In this document: positions 18,132-26,307 of the stretch, piece by piece
How the letters are laid out: each line of letters opens with the position of its first letter
How positions within the stretch are numbered: the first letter of the stretch is position 1
DNA from: JBBRWV01 sp038248985
GTDB taxonomy: Bacteria; Planctomycetota; Phycisphaerae; WQYP01
Reading direction: 5' to 3'
DNA length: 39,580 bases
Assembly: GCA_038248985.1 (NCBI GenBank)
Contig: JBBRWV010000018.1
Span: forward strand, 1 to 39,580
Position numbers and translations under genes: made by a program
Notes under the pieces: generated by a model
The model's database searches: none
What the model saw: only the letters and a program-made list of their open reading frames with translations
What the model was told of the DNA's origin: nothing

Positions 18132-18245
18132 GTACTTTATGAAAAGCACACCCCCTGAAGTAGCCATTTTAGTTATTAATCCACAACTTATAGGGTATGC
18201 CCCCCAAACAGGTAGGCCTTTTTCGAAGGCAGCGAAGGGGTTCGG

Positions 18246-19664
18246 CTAGCGATTAGCCCACTGGATTGCGCGGGCTCCTCGATACACAGTGATTTCGTAC
18301 CACAAAATTCCTCCTATATGCGCGATTGCAAACGATCCCACGGTGATTCCCTGGACGAGGCTGCTGGATATGTACCCTTTGCTGACGCTGCTGTAATGGA
18401 ACCACGCGGCGAGGGCCAGAAGCTGAATTCCGCCGAGTAATACCCATAAAAACATGAGGAAAGAAGCGTAGCAGGTGGTCTTGGCGGCGGCAGCTAACTC
18501 TATGGGGCGACGGTGGATACGTCCGTATGTGACCAAGCCGAGAGTCTCAATTCCTACCATCATCATCGCCATTCCTGCCCAGAGGGTCCCCATGGCGATC
18601 CCACCGGCGACAAAGGCCCAGGACCAGTCTTCGAAGAGGCCGATGAGCCAGAAGGCGGGGACGATGAGGGAGGCGAGGAGGCCGACGAGGGTGGCGGAGA
18701 GGAGGAGCCAGTACTGGGCGGCCCAGTGGCCGGTGCGGATCGGCATGGCGTAAAACAAGGTGCGAGGGGAGGTTATGAGCATTTTGGCGTGGGCAAAAAT
18801 GACCTTGGGATGGGCCAGGGAGGGGTGCTTTTCCCAAGGGGAAAGGGGGCGGGAGAGGGGGTCAAGGGAGTCTAAAACAGGGGTTCCGCACTCAGAACAA
18901 CGGCCCTGGAGGGGGGTCATACGTAGGTCATAGCCACATTTTTCGCACGTTGGAGGCCGGGGAGAGGGGTGTTCGAGGGGGGGCCGGTAGTCAAAACGGG
19001 TGGTGATGATGCCAATAGCGAGGGTAAAGAGGCATAAACCAGCGAAGAGGAAGAGGAGGGGTGGGGCGACGTTCTCCGGACCGGATAAGTTTTTCTGCCA
19101 GATGAGAATAAGGAGCGTCAGGGAGGCCAGGGAGCCCCAGAGGTGGACGGCACCAGTCAGAAGGAGGGTGGAGCGGGCGGTGTGACGGAGGGCGGCCCGG
19201 GTGGAGCCGGGGCGGGCGGCGAAGGGAAGGAGGATAAAGAAGGCGATGGTGAGGACGGAGACGACCGCGAGGGCGACGGAGGCGATGGTGCCGATTCGCG
19301 AAAGTGTATCAAGTTCGGAGAGGACTTTGGTAATCTGGGGTGTGATGCCGGTGAAGGCTTTGGAGAAGGCGGCGACCGGATCGGCCACCCACGGGCCGCG
19401 GTAGGCGGTGCGTAGGAGGGAGCGGTCGAGAGAGATGTAGGAGGCGATGACGAAGTAGGCCCAGGGGATTATCAAGAGGACGTTGACGAGGGCGATGGGG
19501 ATGGCGGCGCGGAGGGAGACGTAGGTCCATTGTGGGGCGACTTGGCGCGGGTGAAAGAAGACCGTGATGGTGCTGGACCAGAGAAAGAAGGGGTTGAGGC
19601 GCGAAGCAACGGGGGCAGGAGATGGGGGAATGGCGCGGGGGTTCATGACAAGAATCTCGGTCAT
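18246..19664 (-). CDS. Multi-pass membrane protein with internal CxxC zinc ribbon
   Basis: A 472-residue membrane protein with about eight hydrophobic segments. Between two membrane halves sits a zinc ribbon, Cys240/Cys243 (CEKCGYDLRMTP) and Cys256/Cys259 (GRCSECGTP). The string CGYDLR followed by RCxECG is very common in planctomycete membrane proteins of unknown function. The second half (MLITSPRTLFYAMPIRTGHWAAQYWLLL) resembles the YIP1-like proteins that often carry this ribbon. The ATG at 19664 has GGAGG six bases upstream. The coding strand is strongly C-rich here, unlike rpoD next door. It lies 56 bases downstream of the TPR lipoprotein gene and may share its transcript. Confidence 0.75.
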   Translation of the reverse strand: MTEILVMNPRAIPPSPAPVASRLNPFFLWSSTITVFFHPRQVAPQWTYVSLRAAIPIALVNVLLIIPWAYFVIASYISLDRSLLRTAYRGPWVADPVAAFSKAFTGITPQITKVLSELDTLSRIGTIASVALAVVSVLTIAFFILLPFAARPGSTRAALRHTARSTLLLTGAVHLWGSLASLTLLILIWQKNLSGPENVAPPLLFLFAGLCLFTLAIGIITTRFDYRPPLEHPSPRPPTCEKCGYDLRMTPLQGRCSECGTPVLDSLDPLSRPLSPWEKHPSLAHPKVIFAHAKMLITSPRTLFYAMPIRTGHWAAQYWLLLSATLVGLLASLIVPAFWLIGLFEDWSWAFVAGGIAMGTLWAGMAMMMVGIETLGLVTYGRIHRRPIELAAAAKTTCYASFLMFLWVLLGGIQLLALAAWFHYSSVSKGYISSSLVQGITVGSFAIAHIGGILWYEITVYRGARAIQWANR

Positions 19665-19720
19665 CGGCGGCCTCCAATCCGGAGAGCCGCGGGGAACGAA
19701 TAAGCGGCTCTCTGATTGTA

Positions 19721-20713
19721 CTACTTGCCGGCGGAGTATTTGTTCACGAGTTGCTGAATTACGGGTTGTTGGGGTTGGATTTTGAGGGAGCGATCCCAGT
19801 AGCCGAGGGCTTCCTTGGCAAGGTCGATGCTTGGCGGATCGGTGGAGAGGGATTGGGACATGGCAATGACGCCGAGACCGTTGAGGGCCTGGAAATAATC
19901 GGGATGGAGTTGGAGGGCCTGCCTGTAGGCTTCCCTGGCGTCAGCAAATCGTTTGAGCTTGTAGCAGACAAGGCCGAGGCGCTCGTAGATGGCTGTTGTG
20001 GGGGCGATGTCGCGGGCGGTTTCGAGGACCTGGCGGGCCTGTTCGAATTTGGACGCCTTGATGTATTCCTGGGCGAGGTTGAGGTAGACCTCGGGCTGCT
20101 TGCTGTTGAGCTCGATGGAGCTTTTGAGGGACTGGACGGCGAGCTCGGAATAGCCGAGTTGGGCGTAGAGGATTCCGAGATTGGCATGGGTGTTGGGATC
20201 ATCGGGCGCGCCGGTGACGGCGCGTTGGGCGTAGCTGACCCCGCGGAGAGGTTCTCCATTCTGGACGAAGACGGTGGCGAGGTTCATGTTGGCTTCGGGA
20301 TCGAGGGGGCGGATTTCGACGGCTTTCTGGTAAGCGCGAACGGATTCGGCATATTTTTTGAGATACTGATACATGAGGCCGAGCTGATAGTTGGCGTTGA
20401 AGTTGAAGGGTTCGATGCGGGTGGCTTCTTCGAAGTCTTGGGCGGCTTTGGCGTAGTCACCTTTTTGTTTGTAGACATCGCCACGGGCGACGAAGGCGAG
20501 GCCGAGCTGGGGGTTTTTTTCGATGGCTTTGTTGAGGCTGTTGAGGGCTTCATCGAGTTGGCCGCGTTCGGCGGAGAGGGCACCTTTGAGATAATTGTCG
20601 AGGGCGGGGTTGGGCGGGGAGTACCAGCAGCCAGTAAGGGCGGTGGAGAGGATGGCGGCGGCGAGTGCCGCGCCGATGGTGTGGGTGCCGCGTGGGGGCT
20701 TGCAGTTGAGCAT
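19721..20713 (-). CDS. TPR-repeat lipoprotein
   Basis: A 330-residue lipoprotein. The lipobox ALTGC gives lipidated Cys29 after a hydrophobic signal. From residue ~38 onward the protein is a near-continuous array of about seven tetratricopeptide repeats, for example GDYAKAAQDFEEATRIEP, YAESVRAYQKAVEIRPLDP and FADAREAYRQALQLHPDY, each with the W/L-G-Y-A-F-A-P pattern. It resembles PilF/NrfG-type scaffolds. It probably organises an envelope complex, but no partner is identifiable. The only nearby gene on the same strand is the zinc-ribbon membrane protein downstream. A GAGG lies 11 bases before the start. Confidence 0.85.
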   Translation of the reverse strand: MLNCKPPRGTHTIGAALAAAILSTALTGCWYSPPNPALDNYLKGALSAERGQLDEALNSLNKAIEKNPQLGLAFVARGDVYKQKGDYAKAAQDFEEATRIEPFNFNANYQLGLMYQYLKKYAESVRAYQKAVEIRPLDPEANMNLATVFVQNGEPLRGVSYAQRAVTGAPDDPNTHANLGILYAQLGYSELAVQSLKSSIELNSKQPEVYLNLAQEYIKASKFEQARQVLETARDIAPTTAIYERLGLVCYKLKRFADAREAYRQALQLHPDYFQALNGLGVIAMSQSLSTDPPSIDLAKEALGYWDRSLKIQPQQPVIQQLVNKYSAGK

Positions 20714-20974
20714 AGGGACTGAACCTCGTGGGGTTGAGAAAGCGTGCCAAGGGGGCGTTACGGATTATACGCACCAGGGGGTAGGATGGATTATCGGCAA
20801 AAATGGGTGAAATGGCGAGTTGAATAAGGGGGAGATTTTTTGATGACGGCTGGCGCGAGGGCGGAGGCGTGTACGGTTTCAGTGACTCGGGCCAAGCCCT
20901 ATGCACCCGGCATCATGCCTCGGTTTCCCATGATTTCTGCGCAGCGTCAACGCCTCCGCATGTGGACATGCAGG

Positions 20975-21004
20975 ACGCCCCGTGTCTCATGGGGCGTTCT
21001 TTTT
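20975..21004 (+). terminator. Rho-independent terminator in repeat copy A
   Basis: ACGCCCC and GGGGCGT form a 7-bp stem around a nine-base loop, followed by TCTTTTT. It terminates plus-strand transcripts. The segment upstream (20866-20974) is therefore a candidate short structured RNA. Confidence 0.7.
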
Positions 21005-21121
21005 CGCGTCCGCAGGCGCGTGCCGCGCGCGATCCTCTTCAATCTCCCGTTGCACTTCCGTCAGCGTCGCCCACCCGCGCAGATAGTCGTTCAGCGTCAA
21101 CAACAGCGGGTTGGTAGGCAT
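20987..21121 (-). CDS. Small conserved reading frame inside repeat copy A
   Basis: A 44-residue frame, ATG at 21121, reading MPTNPLLLTLNDYLRGWA then LTEVQREIEEDRAR and ending KKNAP. The same peptide frame is present in copy B (24290-24417, without an ATG at the same place) and in copy C as LLLTLNGYLHRWAKVHEVQR followed by EIEDERSRQ. Between A and C several changes are synonymous or conservative (CTG/TTG Leu, GAA/GAG Glu, CGG/CGT Arg, Glu-Asp swapped to Asp-Glu), which suggests past or present coding selection. There is no ribosome binding site, so it may be the tail of a larger lost gene. The product is not recognised. Confidence 0.3.
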   Translation of the reverse strand: MPTNPLLLTLNDYLRGWATLTEVQREIEEDRARHAPADAKKNAP

Positions 21122-21602
21122 TATCCTGCGGCGTGACCTTCGGCGGCACCGCCGCCGACGGTGCCTGAAGTATGCGACGTCGGAGAAGGCGCGGGAGCTG
21201 GGCAAATTCCGGAGGCGCGGGATCGGGTGTGGGGATATGCTTGGCCATGATGCCACCATGGCACAACCTGCGCGTGGGCGCAATCGCTTATTTTCGAATA
21301 TTGTAGATATGTGCACTCATTGTGCGGAAGGATTTTGGCTGCGTCGCCGTTTCCGGTCGCATAAAAATGCGGTAGGCGCGCGACGGAAGAACCGCGCCGC
21401 CAATTAAATGCAATTCACTTCCATTAGATATTCACTTGCATTATAATCCATCGGGCGCGCCGATAAACGTCGCCGTGGCGCACCGGTCGCAGCGCGTGCT
21501 GATATACGTTCTCCGCCCCATGCGGGGTGCCTGGGCGCGACTCACAGGCGTCCCGCTGGCAGGGCGGTCGAAATTTTTCCCCTCGCCTCATGGAGTTCAG
21601 AA

Positions 21603-22955
21603 ATGGCCAGTTTGGATACCCGTATCCCCGTCACCGTCCTCACCGGATTTCTCGGATCAGGAAAAACCACCCTACTCAACCGCATTCTTTCGGAACATCA
21701 CGGCAAACGTATCGCGGTCATTGAAAATGAGTTCGGCGAGGTGGGGGTTGACCAGGAGTTGGTCATCACCGCCGACGAGGAGATTTTTGAAATGAATAAC
21801 GGCTGTATCTGCTGCACGGTGCGCGGCGACTTGATCCGCATCCTGGGCAATCTGGTGAAACGCCGGGATAAATTTGATTACGTGCTGATTGAAACAACGG
21901 GCCTGGCCGATCCGGGTCCGGTGGCGCAGACGTTCTTCATGGATGACGACATGAAGGAGAATTTCAGACTCGATGGAATCGTGACGCTGGTCGACATGAA
22001 GCACATTTGGCAGCACATTGAGGAAAGTGATGAGGCCAAGGAGCAGATCGCCTTCGCTGACGTGCTCATTTTGAACAAGACTGATTTGGTTCCGGAGGAG
22101 GTGATTGATCGCCTTGAAGATCGCATTCACACCATGAATGCGGTCGCCAAGGTATATCGCGCCCAGGATGCGAAAATCGATCTGGCCAAGGTTCTGGATG
22201 TGGGCGGATTTCACTTTGATCGCGCCATTGAACTGGATCCCAAGTTTCTCGAACCGGAATATCCCTTTGAGTGGGGCGGGGTCTTCCAGTTGGAGGCGGG
22301 CCACCATGAAATCAGGACCGATGCAGGGCCCGACCTAACAATGGACATTCAAGTGGTGCAAGTGGCGGGGCCCGTGGATGCGGCGCTTACCACAGGCGCG
22401 GACCGGGCATCCATCACCTTCAGCGGCGACCCACGATCAGTCTCCTCCGGTGGTCAGGCAATCCAACCAGACAGTTTGCCGCGGCAAATGCAACTGGAAG
22501 GCGAAGGACCATTCCTTTTTGACGTTGAGATTGCCGAGGCTGGCGCATATGTGATTTTCACTGAACATCATCCGGAAGAATTCGGGATGGTGGTGCAGAA
22601 TTTCAGCGGCCCGGTGTCACCCTTCGCCACACGAGCGTTCAAACCCGACCACGAACATGACGACGCGGTTACCTCAGTTGGGATTGAGACGCCGGGCGAC
22701 CTTGATGGTCGTCGCTTTGACACATGGCTGCGCGAGCTCTTGGTTTCGCAGGGCCAGGATATTTTTCGTTCGAAGGGTGTATTGAGCATCAAAGGACAGG
22801 ATAAGCGATTTGTGTTCCAGGGAGTTCATATGTTGTGCCAGGGCGGACCGGATCGACCGTGGGGTGAGGAGGCGCGGCACAATCGGCTGATATTCATTGG
22901 TCGCAATCTGGATCGGAAGGCTCTTCAAGAAGGGTTTAGCGCATGCTTGGCTTGA
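21603..22955 (+). CDS. CobW/COG0523-family GTPase (metal chaperone type)
   Basis: A 450-residue G3E GTPase. Walker A is GFLGSGKT (15-22), the metal-binding CxCC motif is CICC (68-71) within NNGCICCTVRGDL, Walker B is ETTG (97-100) and the guanine motif is NKTD (158-161). COG0523 proteins deliver metals, often zinc or cobalt, to target enzymes. Residues ~220-340 are an extra beta-rich domain (YPFEWGGVFQLEAGHHE ... VIFTEHHPEEFG), placed between the GTPase and the CobW_C domain (~347-450). A short DHEHDD metal-binding stretch follows at 349-354. The ATG has GGAG seven bases upstream. It overlaps the WD40 gene by 13 bases. Confidence 0.9.
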   Translation: MASLDTRIPVTVLTGFLGSGKTTLLNRILSEHHGKRIAVIENEFGEVGVDQELVITADEEIFEMNNGCICCTVRGDLIRILGNLVKRRDKFDYVLIETTGLADPGPVAQTFFMDDDMKENFRLDGIVTLVDMKHIWQHIEESDEAKEQIAFADVLILNKTDLVPEEVIDRLEDRIHTMNAVAKVYRAQDAKIDLAKVLDVGGFHFDRAIELDPKFLEPEYPFEWGGVFQLEAGHHEIRTDAGPDLTMDIQVVQVAGPVDAALTTGADRASITFSGDPRSVSSGGQAIQPDSLPRQMQLEGEGPFLFDVEIAEAGAYVIFTEHHPEEFGMVVQNFSGPVSPFATRAFKPDHEHDDAVTSVGIETPGDLDGRRFDTWLRELLVSQGQDIFRSKGVLSIKGQDKRFVFQGVHMLCQGGPDRPWGEEARHNRLIFIGRNLDRKALQEGFSACLA

Positions 22956-23974
22956 AACGAGGAACAGAACTTTTGCGTGAACGATGGAAGACGGAACTTC
23001 CCGACCACGTTCTGAATGTAGGGTACCAGTCGAACGGGACGTTGCTGGCGGCAGTGTCGGCCAGCGGCCCCATTCATGTGCTGCGCTCGCGCGATGGAAC
23101 CGCCGAATGCACTTTTGAGGGGTGTAGCAGTGGAACGACGGGCATCGCGTGGTCGCCGGAAAGCGATTTGCTCGCCAGTATCGGCAAGGATGCAGTTTTG
23201 AGGGTGTGGAATGTTGCCTCCAAGAAATTGGCCTGGTCAGGCGAAGCAACTGCCCCATGGGCGGAGCGCGTCGCGTGGAGTGGGGATGGGCAGATATTGG
23301 CGGTGGCAGCGGGCAAATTTGTTCGTTTGTGGGATCGACAAGGCAATGAGCTAAAGATATTTGGTCCGCATTCCAGCACGGTGTTGGACATCGCCTGGAA
23401 GCCAGAGTCTCATCAGATCGCGGCGACCTCGTACGGATGCGTGACTTTATGGAATGCGGATTTGCCTGAGCCGACGCGTACTTATCGCTGGCGGGGATCT
23501 TCACTCGTGCTTGCCTGGAGTCCGGACGGCCGCTTCCTGGCAACCGGGGACCAGGATGCGACGGTGCATTTCTGGGTGACAGAGACAGGCCATGACTACC
23601 AGATGTCGGGCTTTCCGCGGAAGGTGAAGGAACTCTCCTGGGATTCTTCAAGCCGGTGGCTGGCGAATGGCGGCGGCTCTCAAGCGTGCATCTGGGATTG
23701 CTCGCCGCCGGGCCCCAGCGATCGCGAACCTATGATTTTGGAAGCTCATGAACGCTCGCTGACAACCTTGGCATTTCAACATCGCCGGAAGCTGCTGGCC
23801 ACGGGTGGTGAAGAGGGGCGAGTCATGATCTGGCGGCCGTTGCGCGGGAATTCTGCCGTATCGGCGTCTTTGGAAGGACCGGCGATAACGCAAGTGATAT
23901 GGTCGCCCGATGACACTGCGGTGCTGGCGGGTGACGAATCGGGAGGGGTGAGGCTCTTTCAAGTGATCGAATAA
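22943..23974 (+). CDS. WD40-repeat beta-propeller protein
   Basis: A 343-residue protein made almost entirely of WD40 repeats, about seven, with no signal peptide. Repeat cores include GIAWSPESDLLASIGKDAVL followed by RVWN, VLDIAWKPESHQIAATS then LWN, LAWSPDGRFLATGDQDATVH then FW, and LLATGGEEGRVMIWRP. Overlap with the cobW end by 13 bases implies translational coupling and a shared role, perhaps as a docking surface for the metal chaperone. CobW-WD40 pairs occur in other bacteria, but the partner function is not established. Repeat copy B lies about 190 bases downstream. Confidence 0.88.
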   Translation: MLGLKRGTELLRERWKTELPDHVLNVGYQSNGTLLAAVSASGPIHVLRSRDGTAECTFEGCSSGTTGIAWSPESDLLASIGKDAVLRVWNVASKKLAWSGEATAPWAERVAWSGDGQILAVAAGKFVRLWDRQGNELKIFGPHSSTVLDIAWKPESHQIAATSYGCVTLWNADLPEPTRTYRWRGSSLVLAWSPDGRFLATGDQDATVHFWVTETGHDYQMSGFPRKVKELSWDSSSRWLANGGGSQACIWDCSPPGPSDREPMILEAHERSLTTLAFQHRRKLLATGGEEGRVMIWRPLRGNSAVSASLEGPAITQVIWSPDDTAVLAGDESGGVRLFQVIE

Positions 23975-24168
23975 CAATGCTCTCCAACATATTTTCCATG
24001 GAGTTTTGGGATCGCTTGGTGCCGACTTCCGTATCGAGGCTCGCGATCCCGTCGATGCTCTCGCGTGAACGCCGGCAAGTGGAGCGAGGACCGAGAAACA
24101 GAGATACGGCCAAACCGTTCGGCACGCCGGTTGTGGTGGGGATGCGGATAACGGTTTCTTCCGGCAAG

Positions 24169-24418
24169 GGCGTATACGGTTTCAGTGGCTCGGGCCAAGC
24201 CCTATGCACCCGGCATCATGCCTCGGTTTCCCATGATTTCTGCGCAGCGTCAACGCCTCCGCATGTGGACATGCAGGACGCCCCGTGTCTCATGGGGCGT
24301 TCTTTTTCGCCTGCGCATGCGCCTGCCGCGCACGATCCTCTTCAATCTCACGTTGCACTTCCGCCAGCGTCGCCCACCCGCGCAGATAGTCGTTCAGCGT
24401 CAACAACAGCGGGTTGGT
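24169..24418 (+). repeat. Dispersed repeat, copy B
   Basis: 250 bases aligned without gaps to copy A at an offset of 3303. Two of 138 bases differ up to the terminator and seven of 112 beyond it, so the left, RNA-like part is the more conserved. It ends abruptly at GGGTTGGT and lacks the right-end hairpin. The 194 bases between the WD40 stop and this copy contain nothing I can identify. Confidence 0.85.
24278..24307 (+). terminator. Rho-independent terminator in repeat copy B
   Basis: Identical to the hairpin in copy A: ACGCCCC/GGGGCGT stem, nine-base loop and TCTTTTT. Here it could also terminate the cobW-WD40 transcript, which reads in this direction from 300 bases upstream. Confidence 0.7.
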
Positions 24419-24461
24419 GAAATGAACGGAGCACACTGCAAAACAATGTACGATCCAAAAC

Positions 24462-24492
24462 AAAAAAAAGCCGGAGCAATCGCCCCGGCTTC
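24462..24492 (-). terminator. Rho-independent terminator of the CHRD/PEP-CTERM gene
   Basis: On the minus strand AAGCCGG pairs with CCGGCTT, extended by a GC pair, then a run of eight T. It lies 26 bases past the gene's stop. Confidence 0.85.
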
Positions 24493-24517
24493 TTCTGTAT
24501 TCAGAATAGGCCACGTA

Positions 24518-25267
24518 TCAAACAACCTTCACACGCCGCCGCATCAGCAACCCTGCCGCACCAAACCCCAGCAATCCCAGCGTCGATGGCTCCGGCACGC
24601 CTGCGCCGTTGTCCTGTAATACAAATTCACCGCAAGCCACCGGAAGCAGCCCATCGTAAATAATATTCGTCGGATCGCCGCCGACCGTGTCCACGCTCTC
24701 CGGCGCAAACGCGCCGTGAAGTACAATATGCTGATTGTCAATATCCTGAAGTTGCGCAAACGCCGCGGCATCCGCAGAATTATTCAAATTGAACGTAATT
24801 AATTCGTGATAATTAATCGTCCCGTCCGGTGCAGTCGGAAACTTCGTCAGGTCCGGAGTGCCCGCATACGAGGCGAACAACACAGGATCCGGGCTCGGAC
24901 CAAACGGCGTCGGCGGAGACGTCAAATTCAATTTGATCGGCCCGTAATTCACCGCACCCTCCAGCACCGAAAGAAAACCGTCCTTATTCGCATCCTGTGC
25001 CATCGTCGGGCAAGTCGCAAAACCATTGTTCAAAAGGCCGTGAATGTGTTGTGCATGTACTTGATTCGGCAAGAGCCCCAGGGCATTCACCGTCACATCC
25101 AACGTCTTCGCATCCGTATCCACAACAATCGTGGCCGACCCTGACACGCCTGAATTATTCAACGCATCTATCACCGACGTATACGTCCGTGTATCCGCAT
25201 TCACGACGCTCGCAATAAGCATCGTCGGCACCGCCACGGCAAGTGCTATCCCAAAAGAAGACTTCAT
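24518..25267 (-). CDS. CHRD-domain exported protein with PEP-CTERM anchor
   Basis: A 249-residue exported protein. The signal peptide ends near VVNA (residue 24). The body has CHRD-type features: SGSATIVVDTDAKTLDVTVN, then NQVHAQHIHGLLNNG with its paired histidines, and a later QHIVLHGAF. The C-terminus (224-249) is a textbook PEP-CTERM: VPEPSTLGLLGFGAAGLLM followed by RRR. Exosortase EpsH/XrtA should recognise it; no exosortase gene is in this window. The start has AGAGAGG upstream. It is a stand-alone gene with its own terminator. The biological role of CHRD proteins is unclear. Confidence 0.88.
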   Translation of the reverse strand: MKSSFGIALAVAVPTMLIASVVNADTRTYTSVIDALNNSGVSGSATIVVDTDAKTLDVTVNALGLLPNQVHAQHIHGLLNNGFATCPTMAQDANKDGFLSVLEGAVNYGPIKLNLTSPPTPFGPSPDPVLFASYAGTPDLTKFPTAPDGTINYHELITFNLNNSADAAAFAQLQDIDNQHIVLHGAFAPESVDTVGGDPTNIIYDGLLPVACGEFVLQDNGAGVPEPSTLGLLGFGAAGLLMRRRVKVV

Positions 25268-25799
25268 GAAAAACCTCTCTCTCTAAAAATCTTTCAAGCA
25301 GAAACACCGTCCGAACAAAAGTTCAGCGGGGCTGAAAGTATTCCGTTATCCAGAATGCTGTGGCAAACGTTTTAGATGGAATCCCGTATGTTTCTTCTCG
25401 TCTCTCTCTGACGCCTTGTCGCATCTTGAAGCAATAAAACATCAACCTTGCAATCCCCATACCTATAGAAACACTCACGGGCCCAATCGTCTATATACTT
25501 TCCCCATTCTCCCACATTGAAAATCTCCCGCCTTTATGTTTTAGAACTCGCCATTTTCAAGGCCCCTCAACGCTCTCGGCGCAACTGCTGCGTATAGATG
25601 TCCTTCAGTGTCGCTACATAGGATTCGGACGAAATGTCTTGCGGGGGGTGGGTGTTTTGGCGTGTCGGGGGGATTTAGAGGAAGGAATATTCATGTTTAC
25701 TGCGTGGCATTGGGTTTGCATTGTGAGGTGCGTGCCTGGGTACTGATAGGTGCTTGTGGGCATTTGACACTTTTTTCCCAAGTTGCAAGGAGAATGATC
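25268..25799. other. 532-base intergenic region
   Basis: AT-richer than its surroundings and divergent between the CHRD gene and a small membrane-protein gene. It has pyrimidine tracts (CTCTCTCTCT near 25268-25285) and a TATATA near 25490. No convincing gene, -35/-10 pair or structured element is visible. An in-frame extension of the downstream gene back to 25608 has no protein-like character. Confidence 0.5.
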
Positions 25800-26093
25800 A
25801 TGTCGGAGACGGTAACGAAAGCAGCCAATCAGATGGCGGACAAGATGAAGGTCACGGATCACTCGGAGGGCGGGTTGGCTCGGCCGATTGAGAAAGTCAC
25901 GGCCCAGTTGCCTTCGGACACATTTTTGTGGATGGCGATGGGTTCGATCGCGGCGTCATTGGCGCTGAAAGTGTCGGGCAAGGAACATGCGTCGTTGTTT
26001 GTTGGGCAGTGGGCGCCGACGTTTTTGATTTTGGGCTTGTACAACAAGCTGGTGAAGCAGCTTGGTCATGACAAGTATGACACAGGTGCTTGA
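25800..26093 (+). CDS. Small membrane protein of unknown function
   Basis: A 97-residue protein. The N-terminal ~35 residues are charged and helical (TVTKAANQMADKMKVTDHSE). Two hydrophobic segments then form a helical hairpin (FLWMAMGSIAASLALKV and LFVGQWAPTFLILGLYNKLV), with a Lys/His-rich end. The ATG at 25800 has AAGGAG seven bases upstream; a closer ATG at 25794 is too near it. Similar short proteins occur beside manganese catalase genes, as here, so a link to oxidative or acid stress is possible but only inferred. Confidence 0.75.
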   Translation: MSETVTKAANQMADKMKVTDHSEGGLARPIEKVTAQLPSDTFLWMAMGSIAASLALKVSGKEHASLFVGQWAPTFLILGLYNKLVKQLGHDKYDTGA

Positions 26094-26307
26094 GGGCTCT
26101 GGTTGAATTGCAACCGCTGCCGTTCGATTGCCGCACGATTTGGCAAGACATCGTATGGGTCGGTGGCGTGCGCTTCCACTCGTAATGACGTCTGACCCGT
26201 GCATAGCTCCCGCGGCACAATAAACCCGTGGATTTCGCTGGGCAAAATTTTTCTGATATTCCCTGCCTGGCGAACGTTTGGAGCTACCGTATCAACGTCA
26301 GTAGTGT

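Larger units (their letters stand above)
20866..21165 (+). repeat. Dispersed repeat, copy A (longest)
   Basis: Bases 20866-21115 match 24169-24418 (copy B) without indels, with nine differences by hand count. Bases ~20943-21165 match copy C (27486-27713) more distantly. In order it holds a GGGC-CAA-GCCC hairpin, the core inverted repeat GCATGT-GG-ACATGC, a plus-strand terminator hairpin, a minus-strand small reading frame, and a right-end hairpin GGCACCG/CGGTGCC (21145-21165) kept in copy C with one G-T wobble. I found no terminal inverted repeats or target-site duplication. Confidence 0.85.
20714..21602. other. Long intergenic region between the TPR lipoprotein and cobW
   Basis: 889 bases without a confidently supported gene. 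It holds a minus-strand TATAAT at 20769-20764, the probable -10 of the TPR lipoprotein gene, though no convincing -35 is visible. It also holds repeat copy A (20866-21165), a weak minus-strand 69-residue frame starting MAKHIPTPDPAPPEFAQ at 21248, and a plus-strand TATAAT at 21442-21447 that could serve cobW. That would leave a GC-rich cobW leader of about 150 bases. Confidence 0.5.

Noticed and set aside
19751..20722. Long plus-strand frame antisense to the TPR lipoprotein
   Set aside because: It is Gly/Val/Glu-rich, mirrors the codon bias of the opposite gene and has no domain; a shadow frame.
21039..21248. Minus-strand 69-residue frame beginning MAKHIPTPDPAPPEFAQ
   Set aside because: Only the first half looks protein-like, the ribosome site is weak and the second half overlaps the small repeat frame out of phase. 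Kept as a comment rather than a gene.
21448..21602. Cobalamin or other riboswitch in the cobW leader
   Set aside because: The leader is GC-rich with possible hairpins, but no B12-box or other aptamer consensus could be found by eye.
23975..24168. Possible relic gene on the minus strand between the WD40 gene and repeat B
   Set aside because: All frames are short, none has a start with a ribosome site, and nothing resembles a known family.
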